A stretch of DNA of 45,821 nucleotides from JAGOLU01 sp037138475 (GTDB taxonomy: Bacteria > Patescibacteriota > Microgenomatia > UBA1406 > GWC2-37-13). The first letter of the stretch is position 1, and each line of letters begins with the position of its first letter. Made by a program: the position numbers and the translations under genes. The stretch lies in the NCBI GenBank assembly GCA_037138475.1, contig JBAXII010000011.1:1-45821 (forward strand). The letters run 5' to 3'. This document shows, in pieces, positions 23,466 to 31,051 of the stretch. The notes beneath the pieces are model-generated. The model searched no databases. It was not told the origin of the DNA and was given only the letters and a program-made list of their open reading frames with translations.

Positions 23466-23559
23466 CAATGTACTTGGCTCTAATAGAGTCAGTTAAGGCC
23501 ATGAAGTAGAACTTTGTTCACTTCATGGCCATGTAGTGATCACAACGTGATCTACTACA

Positions 23560-23646
23560 TGGTCCACAGGGAAGGATTCGAACCTTCGTAGGGAAAATCC
23601 CGACAGATTTACAGTCTGTTCCGATTGGCCACTCCGGCACCTGTGG
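23560..23646 (-). tRNA. tRNA-Tyr (GTA), CCA encoded
   Basis: On the minus strand CCACAGG (23646-23640) pairs with CCTGTGG (23570-23564), followed by discriminator A and an encoded CCA (23562-23560). The anticodon loop CTGTAAA gives GTA, and the long variable arm suits bacterial tRNA-Tyr. Unlike tRNA-Cys and tRNA-Ser here, CCA is genomically encoded. Confidence 0.93.
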
Positions 23647-23884
23647 TATAAGAATAATTTGAATGAGCACCACGCTTTGTACTCGGCCACTTCCACCATC
23701 TCGCTTACGCTTCGATAGGCGCCGCGCCTGCAACGCTTATGCGTAGCATTGCGGGCAGGGACAAGCCGGCACCTGTGGTTTATTAAAGATCAATATGCGT
23801 GCCTCCGTGTCATAAGGATCAGTATTCTCTCGCTCATCGCAAGAGAACTGCTCCTAAGCCACTGCTTAGGCACCTGTGGTTTAT
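23636..23884. repeat. Three copies of the tRNA-Tyr 5' edge
   Basis: The 14-nt block GGCACCTGTGGT(T/A)TA occurs at about 23637, 23769 and 23870. The first is the tRNA-Tyr 5' end plus its flank. The other two carry only the first 11-13 tRNA bases, then unrelated hairpin-rich DNA. Spacings are about 132 and 101 nt. They may be traces of repeated insertions or tRNA duplications. No complete tRNA is seen in the copies. Confidence 0.5.
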
Positions 23885-24037
23885 AAATGTCTGCTTCTTA
23901 GTTACTTATATGCACAAAAAAGAGTTCTATGCAGCGCTCAAATACATGAGATTGCCACGTCGTCGCTCGATGTCTCCTCCTCGCAATGACGACTGCGAGT
24001 GGTTGCTTCTGCCCTTTACTGCACGCTCAGTATCAGC

Positions 24038-24043
24038 TAAGAT
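24038..24043 (+). promoter_or_regulatory. Possible -10 box for the 392-residue anchored protein gene
   Basis: TAAGAT lies 6 nt before the ATG at 24050. It is a weaker match than the other leaderless promoters. Confidence 0.3.
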
Positions 24044-24049
24044 TATACC

Positions 24050-25228
24050 ATGAGTCTTTCTGAGATGTCCTATCAGGTTCGCCGTTTGATACCGCTAGTC
24101 GCCATCGGTTTCCTCATCCTCATGATCCTCTATGTGATCATAAAGATCGCGGTCATAGCGCTGACACCACCACCCAAAGTCGAGGTAAAAGCACTCCCCA
24201 CGGTGATACTCGAGAGGGATGAATTTGGGGCTAGCTCGGCCAAATTACCGACTGGGCTTCAGTACAAGTTCATCACCTTTGCAGGCGTGCCAGAAGATAC
24301 GATCCGTGAGGCAGCGGTGTACTTCAAACCAGCAAAAACAGTGACCTATGGCTCGTTTGAAAAAGTTAAAGTACTTGCCAAAGCGTTTGGATTTGCCGAC
24401 GATGCAAAGACTCAAGTACGTGGCAATATCTCTGAGTTTAGTGATACTCAAAAAACCCTTTCCATAGACGCGACTACGTTTAACTACACCTTTGAAAGGC
24501 GCGTGGACCAGAGTGATGATCTGATTGATTTGCTATTGACTGAGGAGGCATTTATCCCCACAAATCTTGCCAAAGAGGAGGTGGAGCAACGAGCTGTAAA
24601 GATGATGACTGACCTTGGGCGGTATCCCGAGGAGCTCGCACGAGGCACCCGAAAGGTGATTTACTACAAAGTAGATCCAGATCGTGCAAATTTTGCAAAT
24701 ACAAAGGCAAATCTTGCACCATCAGAAAGCGAAGCAAATATGGTAGAAGTAGATTTCTTCCCCGAAAAAATTGGTGACATCTCAGTGCACACTGAAGGGT
24801 ATCACACGTCGCCCAACTATATCGTATTTATCCCCGCAGGCTCCTTCCCCATCGTCAAAGCAAAAGCTGCCTATGTGGAGCACAGCGCCACGCTCTCTGA
24901 GGTGTATCCACTCAAATCAGCAGCAGATGCCTACACAGAGCTCCAGCAGGGCCAAGGCATAGTCGCGGGAGGTCTCGATAATGTGACGAGTGGCGCAAGT
25001 GCGATACCCCTCAATCAAATCAGTGTCGTGTACGTAGAGCCTGATGCATACACCGTAGATAGCCACCTCAAGCCATACTATATGTTTAGCGATGGGAGAG
25101 ACTTTGTGGCATATGTCCCCGCTGTCATCAATGAGCGCTTAAAGCCCGAAGTCATGAATAAGGAGCGTGATGGAGTGCCTGCAGAGAAAGTAGTTGTGAC
25201 TCCTGTTCCTTCAGATGAAGTGAAGTGA
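24050..25228 (+). CDS. Membrane-anchored extracytoplasmic protein, unknown
   Basis: The protein has 392 residues. One membrane segment (LVAIGFLILMILYVIIKIAV, about residues 15-35) anchors a large hydrophilic domain. That domain is beta-rich, with repeated short segments such as TVTYGSFEKVKVLAKAFGF and VSVVYVEPDAYTVDSHLKP-like text. No enzyme motif is visible. The likely place is the outer face of the membrane, as a cell-envelope factor. The family is not recognised. Confidence 0.75.
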   Translation: MSLSEMSYQVRRLIPLVAIGFLILMILYVIIKIAVIALTPPPKVEVKALPTVILERDEFGASSAKLPTGLQYKFITFAGVPEDTIREAAVYFKPAKTVTYGSFEKVKVLAKAFGFADDAKTQVRGNISEFSDTQKTLSIDATTFNYTFERRVDQSDDLIDLLLTEEAFIPTNLAKEEVEQRAVKMMTDLGRYPEELARGTRKVIYYKVDPDRANFANTKANLAPSESEANMVEVDFFPEKIGDISVHTEGYHTSPNYIVFIPAGSFPIVKAKAAYVEHSATLSEVYPLKSAADAYTELQQGQGIVAGGLDNVTSGASAIPLNQISVVYVEPDAYTVDSHLKPYYMFSDGRDFVAYVPAVINERLKPEVMNKERDGVPAEKVVVTPVPSDEVK

Positions 25229-25320
25229 GTTTTCAGGAGCACTCTGGACAATCAGTCATGTTGAGCGCGAGCGAAAAATCTCCATATGTGTTGTCGAAGA
25301 TAGAGCAGTGTTGGTGCCTA

Positions 25321-26226
25321 TCACTCCTCAGTACTGACATAGCTCACATCTGTCTGTAGCCATTTGATGATGGCCTCTGTATCCTTGAAGCGATCCTCAC
25401 TTTTCATCACCACGATCAGATACTCATGACTCGTATCAGGCTGTTTGTAGTAGCTTACGAGATTCTGACCCGCGCCTTCGGTGAGGCCTGTTTTCACTCC
25501 TCCTAGCCCTGGCACGACGCCGAGGAGCTGATTCACATTGGTGAGCTGGTGTGCATATCGAAAGTCCTCATCGAGGACGGTGATCGACTTGGTCGATACC
25601 ATGGCTCTCAGATACGGATCCGCAAGTATGGCACGTGCGGCAAAGGCGAGATCGCGTGGAGTCGAGTACATATCTGGTTCATCAAAGCCCGCAGGGTTCG
25701 TAAAGCGGGAGGCTCGCATGCCCACGGCGTAGGCGGTTTGATTCATCTCTGCGACAAACGCGGTAGGGTCACCGCCCGCCCATGCGAGCGCGTATGCAGC
25801 ATCATTTGCAGAGTGTACGAGACTCCCATAGAGGAGATTCTCTACCGTGATACGCTCGCCATCATGCAGATCCATGAGTTGTCCTTCGGTAGTCGCCACT
25901 TTGACATCGACGATCATATGTTGGGGATACAGTCTCCGACTCGTGAGTGCAGTGATCATCTTTGTGGTCGATGCAGGGAACAGAGATGCTTGTTCATTGC
26001 GGATCAAAACTGGTGTCCATGAGCCGATATCTACCACAAACAATCCCTCTGCGCTCACCACTGGAGAAGCAGTGCGATGATTGACCGAGGGGATGAGGTG
26101 GCGGCTTGGTACTTTTGCTATCGGATCAATGGGACGGTCTGCGTACGCTCTGATATAGTGAGAGCCTGGATACAAAAGACAAAAAATCTCAACCACTATA
26201 AATATGACTAAATGATGCCGTTTCAT
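25321..26226 (-). CDS. D-alanyl-D-alanine carboxypeptidase (peptidase S11)
   Basis: The protein has 301 residues. It is a penicillin-binding-protein-fold enzyme that trims the terminal D-Ala of peptidoglycan stem peptides outside the membrane. An N-terminal hydrophobic segment (residues 6-20) exports it. The three active-site motifs are present: SxxK as S86-T-T-K89, SxN as S139-A-N141, and KTG at 245-247. It lacks the long C-terminal domain of PBP5, so it is a compact DacA/DacD-like form. Confidence 0.93.
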   Translation of the reverse strand: MKRHHLVIFIVVEIFCLLYPGSHYIRAYADRPIDPIAKVPSRHLIPSVNHRTASPVVSAEGLFVVDIGSWTPVLIRNEQASLFPASTTKMITALTSRRLYPQHMIVDVKVATTEGQLMDLHDGERITVENLLYGSLVHSANDAAYALAWAGGDPTAFVAEMNQTAYAVGMRASRFTNPAGFDEPDMYSTPRDLAFAARAILADPYLRAMVSTKSITVLDEDFRYAHQLTNVNQLLGVVPGLGGVKTGLTEGAGQNLVSYYKQPDTSHEYLIVVMKSEDRFKDTEAIIKWLQTDVSYVSTEE

Positions 26227-26593
26227 CTAGTGCGCAGTGTATCAGGAAAACACAAAAATGATAAATGATTCATGATAAATTGAATATGAAACATTGAATA
26301 GCGAATTATGAATTAGAAAATGCAAAATTCAAAAGGTAAAATTCAAAATAAATGAGAACCGATTCGACTGCAAACAAATGTTCGTTAAGTTAGTCATCCC
26401 TCCGGGCATAGCCATACGGGCGGTGCCTGTTCCAGCCCCTAGCTCCACTACGTGTCATCTTGAGCGAAGCGTAAGCGGAGTCGAAAGATCCCTGATCTAT
26501 GAGATTCTTCTCCCGCCATGGCGGGACGGGATCACCCCCTCGTTTATACACGAGGGGGAGTTTGGAAAGGACCCGAATTGAGGGAATTACGTA
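26227..26593. repeat. Intergenic mosaic of repeat elements
   Basis: It contains A-rich runs of AAAATGCAAAATTC type (26230-26350), a GTCATCCCTCCGGGCATAGCC block (26393-26430) that recurs near 35092 and 42035, and a TGTCATCTTGAGCGAAGCG element (26453-26540) carrying the CCCGCCATGGCGGG palindrome. The last recurs inverted near 35225-35355 and direct near 42095 and 44673. No gene is supported. Confidence 0.65.
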
Positions 26594-27079
26594 TTACTGT
26601 ACCACAGACACTTTTGTGGCATAGGGCTGCAGTGACTCGGCTATCTCAGTCAAGCTACAGACACGTAGACCTCGCGAAAGATCTCTTCCGATGCCCCATG
26701 ATGCTTTGCATATGTCCCATGACATTTTAAGATTACTCCGTATCGAATAATGAGATCGCTGGTAGGGATCGGTGAGATATCGTCGCCATTGGCGATAGGG
26801 TAGATGGGGAAGTGAAGGCTTGAGCCAGATGATTTGATCTGCACTCTGGAGAAGTTCAGGGAAGAGAAACACTCCTTCAATGATCCATTGATCAGTCTTG
26901 CTCAAAGATATAATCTCTCGCATGAACACGTCTCGCGGGAGCTTCACTCGTTTTTCTCCCGGGCGGAGTTGGTAGAGAACTGTATCTAGTTCGACAGGTA
27001 CGATACCGTACTGGTGACCTAGTTTTTTTGACAAGGTAGTCTTCCCGCTACCTACAAGACCGATGATATAAATTTTCAT
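26594..27079 (-). CDS. P-loop kinase-like protein (adenylate-kinase/FlaR topology-modulation type)
   Basis: The protein has 161 residues. The Walker A IIGLVGSGKTTLSKKL at the start and ELDTVLY just after, then WIIEGVFLFPELLQSADQIIWL, match the P-loop kinase-like family once called topology modulation proteins. It probably phosphorylates a small molecule; the substrate is unknown. Its ATG overlaps the aspS stop (ATGA), so it is coupled to aspS. Confidence 0.8.
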   Translation of the reverse strand: MKIYIIGLVGSGKTTLSKKLGHQYGIVPVELDTVLYQLRPGEKRVKLPRDVFMREIISLSKTDQWIIEGVFLFPELLQSADQIIWLKPSLPHLPYRQWRRYLTDPYQRSHYSIRSNLKMSWDICKASWGIGRDLSRGLRVCSLTEIAESLQPYATKVSVVQ

Positions 27080-28404
27080 GGCGAGAGACGGTTCATATCG
27101 CGAGGGAAGAGAGTCGCCTCTTTCACATTGGCGAGACCTATCGTCTTTTGCACGAGGCGATCGATCCCAAATCCACATCCACCATGGAGCGGGAGTCCGT
27201 ATTTAAATGCCTGCAGATAGTACTTGTATCCTGGATGGGTCACATCCAGTCCCGCGTCTTTCATCTGCTGGATCATCTTTTCATAGTTATTTTCTCGCAG
27301 TGGAACGGTCGCGATCTCGAGGCCACGGAAGAGGAGGTCTCCCCAGGCGACCGTGCCATCATCCTTGAACTTGTGATAAAACTTGCCCGCGACACGAGGG
27401 AAATCGACCGCATACACCAGATCGCTCCCCATCTGTTTGCGTGCATATTCCGCGATCCAGCGCTCTTCGTCAGGGATCAGATCTTTTTCACCTACTGTAT
27501 TTTGCTTGTTAGCCTTGGAGTACATCTCGTGTATCTCAGCTATGGTAAACGCGGGGACTTTTTCAGAGAGCTTGAGCTCTGGCGCTTGGAGACTTTTGAG
27601 GTCATCTCCATGCTCCTCGTAAATCTTCTTCAGGGTGTGCTTCGTCATGTTCGCGACCATATCCATCACGTCCTGATGGCTTTCTACAAATCCCATCTCG
27701 ATATCGAGCATCGTGAGCTCGGTCAAATGTCTCGTTGTCGAGCTCGGCTCGGCGCGATAGCTGTGACCGATCTCGTACACGCGCTCAAATGCACCGACCA
27801 TCATCTGCTTATAAAACTGAGGACTCTGGGCCAGGATGGCAGTACGATCAAAGTACTCGACCTTGAATACTTCAGCGCCTCCCTCGGTCGCCCCCGCGAG
27901 GAGCTTCGGCGTATCTATCTCTACAAATTCATTTTCAAACAAAAACTCGCGGATGTATCTCGTGAGTGCTGCACGGATGCGAAATATCTTTTGCTCTTGG
28001 AGGTTGCGTAGGGTGAGGACGCGATGTTCAAAGAGTGTATCGAGACTATCACTTTTGTGACTGATAGGCTTGTCTATCTCGATAGGCGACTCATCAGTGA
28101 CTGGCACGACGACTGTGAGGGTTGGCTCATGAAGCTCAGCACCACTGGGTGCGCGTTCCTCGAGCTTTACGGAACCGGAGATTTCAAGCACGGTACCCAG
28201 CTGCATCCCACGGAGCTTTTCCACCTCATCCTTGTTTTCGATCAATACCTGAGTGAGACCACTACGATCGCGCACATTGATAAAGGTGAGACCTCCAAGC
28301 AATCTCTTCTTGTGCAGCCATCCTTTGATCGTGACGATTTGGTCTGCATGATTTTTCAGATCACGTGCAAGGGTGCGGGGTTGGGGGGTAGGGGAGCTTG
28401 ACAT
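27076..28404 (-). CDS. aspS: Aspartyl-tRNA synthetase, archaeal/non-discriminating type
   Basis: The class II synthetase has 442 residues. An N-terminal OB-fold anticodon-binding domain (VTIKGWLHKKRLLGGLTFINV) is followed by the catalytic domain. Motif 2 is in YRAEPSSTTRHLTELTMLDIE, and motif 3 in GCGFGIDRLVQKTIG with LFPRD. The compact size and RHLTE-x-T-x-LDIE wording fit the archaeal AspRS type, not the long bacterial AspRS. This type can charge both tRNA-Asp and tRNA-Asn; whether it does here needs GatCAB elsewhere. AsnRS is the alternative. I start at the ATG at 28404, 6 nt after TATAAT. The longer frame to 28512 only translates repeat DNA (SLDPRVRGDDG). Confidence 0.85.
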   Translation of the reverse strand: MSSSPTPQPRTLARDLKNHADQIVTIKGWLHKKRLLGGLTFINVRDRSGLTQVLIENKDEVEKLRGMQLGTVLEISGSVKLEERAPSGAELHEPTLTVVVPVTDESPIEIDKPISHKSDSLDTLFEHRVLTLRNLQEQKIFRIRAALTRYIREFLFENEFVEIDTPKLLAGATEGGAEVFKVEYFDRTAILAQSPQFYKQMMVGAFERVYEIGHSYRAEPSSTTRHLTELTMLDIEMGFVESHQDVMDMVANMTKHTLKKIYEEHGDDLKSLQAPELKLSEKVPAFTIAEIHEMYSKANKQNTVGEKDLIPDEERWIAEYARKQMGSDLVYAVDFPRVAGKFYHKFKDDGTVAWGDLLFRGLEIATVPLRENNYEKMIQQMKDAGLDVTHPGYKYYLQAFKYGLPLHGGCGFGIDRLVQKTIGLANVKEATLFPRDMNRLSP

Positions 28405-28410
28405 GGATGT

Positions 28411-28416
28411 ATTATA
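28411..28416 (-). promoter_or_regulatory. -10 box, aspS (leaderless)
   Basis: TATAAT on the minus strand lies 6 nt from the ATG at 28404 and decides that start. Confidence 0.55.
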
Positions 28417-28594
28417 AAGCAAGAAATAACATATAGAGCAAATGTACCAATTCAACTTTTCTCGGCACTCCTGTCCGTCATCCCCGCGAACGCGGGGATC
28501 CAAAGACATCATGCATGGATCCCGATTTTCATCGGGATGACAGCATCAACGGATAGCAAGGGGGAAAGCTGAATATCTACGAGCAAGCCAAGAG
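28417..28594. repeat. Pair of GTCATCCC palindromes upstream of aspS
   Basis: GTCATCCCCGCG-AA-CGCGGGGATCC lies at 28477-28501. An inverted relative, TGGATCCCGAT-TTTC-ATCGGGATGAC, lies at 28515-28541. Together they form a back-to-back mobile-repeat unit. No gene is present. Confidence 0.7.
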
Positions 28595-30457
28595 CTATAA
28601 ACTATTTGAAATCATATGAACGATTTTTGCCTGTATCGTCTTGCGTCCTTGCCACTCATTCCAGTCGAGCGAGTAGACTGCATTGACCTGATCGCCCACT
28701 TTGAACTCAGTATAGTCTGCTGCCTTGCTAAAGAGCACACCGCTCAAAAGCGGTGTCATCCTGAGCTTGTCGAAGGATCCACGTGTCATATCTCTTGTAT
28801 CTTCAGACAATTCAATCCGCAAATGTTTCCCCTCTCTGCCCATAGGTTTGACGCTCTTGATCGTGGCCGACGAGATAAACGTGGGCTTTGGGTTGCCCAT
28901 ACCAAAGGGAGCCATGTGCTGGAGGGTATCTACAAATGTCTCATCACTAGCAAAGGCGAGCGGGATCTCCGCATCGACCTTGAGTGTTTTCACAAGTAGT
29001 TCATCAGTGAGCATCTCACTAGCTAGCTCCGTAGCCTTGGTACAAAATGATGCCAGATTTTCAGCGGTAGTTGAGAGACCTGCTGCAGCCGCATGACCAC
29101 CATAGGAGGTCAGCAGATCCTTGAACTCTGTGAGAAAATCTGCGAGATGAAACCCAGATATTGAGCGCGCAGAGGCCTTGTACCCTTTTTCATTTTTGGT
29201 AAACACGATGACGGGGCGATAATATTTCTCCAGCAGTTTTGAGGCGATAAGGCCAATGATGCCTTCGTGCCACCAGCCAGTCGTCAGTCGTAAGTCGTCA
29301 GTTGACAGTGGTTGGTGAATGATGAGAATCTTTGGAAGCAAGCCGTGTTTATCACGCATTTTCTCGACTATCTCAAGTGCTTCGAGTGTCGCCGCTTTGA
29401 CCATGTCTTGACGCTCTGTATTTAGGACATCGCACTTGGCAGCGAGCTCGTTTGCACGGGATTGGCTCGTGGTACAGAGGAGACGGAGCGCATCGAGTGC
29501 TGAGTCGAGACGTCCTGATGCGTTGATCCGTGGTGCGATCATAAAGCCTACTTCATAGGAGGTGATTGTCTTCCCCAGGTTGCCTGACACATGCTTGAGA
29601 GCTTGGATGCCGGGGCGCGCGCTCGTCGAGAGTGCCTGGAGACCATGGTAGGCGATGGAGCGCGACGCTCCCGTCAGCGGGACGAGATCGGCGATCGTGC
29701 CAATCGCCGCAAGGCCAATGTAGTCAGATGCAAATTGAGAATTGAGAATTGATAATTGAGATTTATTTGGAATTTGGTCCGCCGACTCGGCGGATTGCGA
29801 ATTTGGAATTTGGAATTTATCGTTAATTTCTTTCGCCACATAGTACGCAGTAGACGATCCTGAGAGCGAAGGAATATGAAATATCGCACGTGCATCTGTG
29901 GGGACTTTCTCGTCACTCCGATGGTGGTGATCAGTCACGACGACTTCGATCCCGAGACTTTTGGCATATGCTACCTGTTCGCGCGCACTGATCCCATGAT
30001 CGACACTGATGATGAGCGCGGGATGATATTTTTCATGCACGATATCGATCCCGACTTTGCTGAATCCATAGCCTTCGGTCACACGGTCGCCGATATAGGG
30101 GTGGACGGTGAAGCCGAGCTTGTGAAGTGTCTCCCAGAGGATCGCACCTCCAGTGATCCCGTCCGCATCATAGTCGGAATAAATAACGATAGACTTTGAG
30201 CTACGAGCTTCAAGCTGCGAGCTACTAGGATGCAGGCCATATATATATTTGAGGCCACTATTAATGTATTCGTGTGGAAATCCAAAGTCGGTTAGAGAAA
30301 GTGTGGTGGGGGAGGGAGGGTGAAGGAAGTCGTCAGTCGACAGTCGCAAGTCGTCAGCTGGCACAGAACTGGAATCAATGCGATCCTGGAGGAGGGCCTT
30401 GACCACTTCGTCAGCAGTCCTTGTCTCGTCAAAATGATGCTTCACCGCCAGATGCAT
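28595..30457 (-). CDS. recJ: Single-stranded-DNA exonuclease RecJ with repeat-derived insertions
   Basis: The protein has 620 residues and is a DHH-family 5'-3' exonuclease used in recombination and mismatch repair. Motif I is IVIYSDYDADGITGG (about 90-104), motif II SVDHG, motif III VVVTDHHH (172-179), motif IV GTIADLVPL, then APRINASGR, GYKASARSISGFHL and YGGHAAAAGLS. It is unusual: at least five short stretches are encoded by repeat families found between genes elsewhere, all in frame and mostly in loops (residues about 32-43, 78-89, 214-243, 382-394, 556-573). A TATACT box 8 nt before the ATG suggests a leaderless mRNA. Confidence 0.93.
   Translation of the reverse strand: MHLAVKHHFDETRTADEVVKALLQDRIDSSSVPADDLRLSTDDFLHPPSPTTLSLTDFGFPHEYINSGLKYIYGLHPSSSQLEARSSKSIVIYSDYDADGITGGAILWETLHKLGFTVHPYIGDRVTEGYGFSKVGIDIVHEKYHPALIISVDHGISAREQVAYAKSLGIEVVVTDHHHRSDEKVPTDARAIFHIPSLSGSSTAYYVAKEINDKFQIPNSQSAESADQIPNKSQLSILNSQFASDYIGLAAIGTIADLVPLTGASRSIAYHGLQALSTSARPGIQALKHVSGNLGKTITSYEVGFMIAPRINASGRLDSALDALRLLCTTSQSRANELAAKCDVLNTERQDMVKAATLEALEIVEKMRDKHGLLPKILIIHQPLSTDDLRLTTGWWHEGIIGLIASKLLEKYYRPVIVFTKNEKGYKASARSISGFHLADFLTEFKDLLTSYGGHAAAAGLSTTAENLASFCTKATELASEMLTDELLVKTLKVDAEIPLAFASDETFVDTLQHMAPFGMGNPKPTFISSATIKSVKPMGREGKHLRIELSEDTRDMTRGSFDKLRMTPLLSGVLFSKAADYTEFKVGDQVNAVYSLDWNEWQGRKTIQAKIVHMISNSL
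28738..28790. repeat. GTCATCCTGAGC-type repeat inside recJ
   Basis: The DNA includes CCGCTCAAAAGCGG (hairpin) and GTCATCCTGAGCTTGTCGAA. It encodes RGSFDKLRMTPLLSG in RecJ. GSFDKLRMT-type peptides are a known trace of this genomic repeat when translated. Confidence 0.8.
29274..29312. repeat. GTCAGTCGTAAGTCGTCAG repeat inside recJ (first)
   Basis: A short degenerate repeat of CAGTCGT units encoding PLSTDDLRLTTG within RecJ. It has the same family as 30327-30360 and the spacer at 2652-2670. Confidence 0.6.
29731..29819. repeat. AATTTGGAATTTGG / GC-palindrome repeat inside recJ
   Basis: About 89 bp of AATTGAGAATTGATAATT and GAATTTGGAATTT units flank the palindrome TCCGCCGA-CTCGGCGGA. It encodes about 30 residues of low-complexity Asn/Gln/Ser (residues 214-243) between RecJ motifs III and IV. 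The same style is intergenic at 18735-18800 and 41805-41875. Confidence 0.75.
30191..30228. repeat. GAGCTACGAGCTTCAAGCTGCGAGC repeat inside recJ
   Basis: Degenerate AGCTxCGAGCT units encode HPSSSQLEARSSKSI just before motif I of RecJ. Confidence 0.55.
30327..30360. repeat. GTCAGTCGACAGTCGCAAG repeat inside recJ (second)
   Basis: CAGTCGT-type units encode PADDLRLSTDDF near the RecJ N-terminus. This is the second in-frame copy of the family. Confidence 0.6.
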
Positions 30458-30465
30458 AGGGGGTG

Positions 30466-30471
30466 AGTATA
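30466..30471 (-). promoter_or_regulatory. -10 box, recJ (leaderless)
   Basis: TATACT on the minus strand is 8 nt from the ATG at 30457. Confidence 0.45.
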
Positions 30472-30491
30472 GCAGGCGATTTGAATATCAT

Positions 30492-31046
30492 CTACACTCT
30501 GTCATTAGGCTCTATCTTGATTGGTGGACAATATATTGGACCCTGAGGAGTAAGTACATATTTAGGTGGAGCTTCCAATTTTCCGCTGACTACATTATTT
30601 ATAAAATCAATATCCCCTTTACCACAAACTGCAATGGGATTCATTTTACTAGCCTCTGGGGAGATAAACTTCGACCCTGGAACGAATTCGCCCGAGACCA
30701 CAATCGTTCTGAGTCCTAAAAATACGTTTCCATAATGCGCAGCATATTGGCCTGGAGTAAGGCTAAAGTTTTCCGGGACTAAATTCCCTTTCTTATAAGC
30801 AGCAGGGTCTCCTTTGGCATAACGATCCTCTTCACCTCCTAAATCCTTGTGTACAACCATGAAGCCCCCGTGTGCAGGCTCTCCATTCTTTTCTGCAGCC
30901 ATCAAGATTTTATCGATCAAACGTGTAGTTTCTAAAAGTGTTGTAGCATGCATGCAAGACATGCCACTTTTTGGTCGCGCAACAAGACTTATCATCTCTG
31001 CATAATTCTCATCATCGTGTATAGAGATAAACGTCTTTTCGCTCAT
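30492..31046 (-). CDS. Hypothetical protein downstream of the DHH-like gene
   Basis: The product has 184 residues from the ATG at 31046, which lies 5 nt after the stop of the gene before it. It is soluble. Segments such as MSEKTFISIHDDENYAEMIS, KSGMSCMHATTLLETTRLID and GNVFLGLRTIVVSGEFVPGS are visible, but I recognise no family. It probably ends the nusA-infB region operon. A longer start at 31094 would overlap the upstream gene by 43 nt and is less likely. Confidence 0.7.
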   Translation of the reverse strand: MSEKTFISIHDDENYAEMISLVARPKSGMSCMHATTLLETTRLIDKILMAAEKNGEPAHGGFMVVHKDLGGEEDRYAKGDPAAYKKGNLVPENFSLTPGQYAAHYGNVFLGLRTIVVSGEFVPGSKFISPEASKMNPIAVCGKGDIDFINNVVSGKLEAPPKYVLTPQGPIYCPPIKIEPNDRV

Positions 31047-31051
31047 ATATT

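Noticed and set aside
23799..24053. 84-codon open frame before the 392-residue gene
   Set aside because: It reads through hairpin-rich repeats and a GTCATTGCGAGGAGG-type element. It has no conserved feature.
27148..28011. 287-codon open frame opposite aspS
   Set aside because: It is antisense to a clear synthetase gene and has no recognisable motifs, so it is a codon-bias shadow.
28405..28512. 36-residue N-terminal extension of AspRS
   Set aside because: It translates an intergenic palindrome (SLDPRVRGDDG), and a -10 box lies between it and the ATG at 28404.
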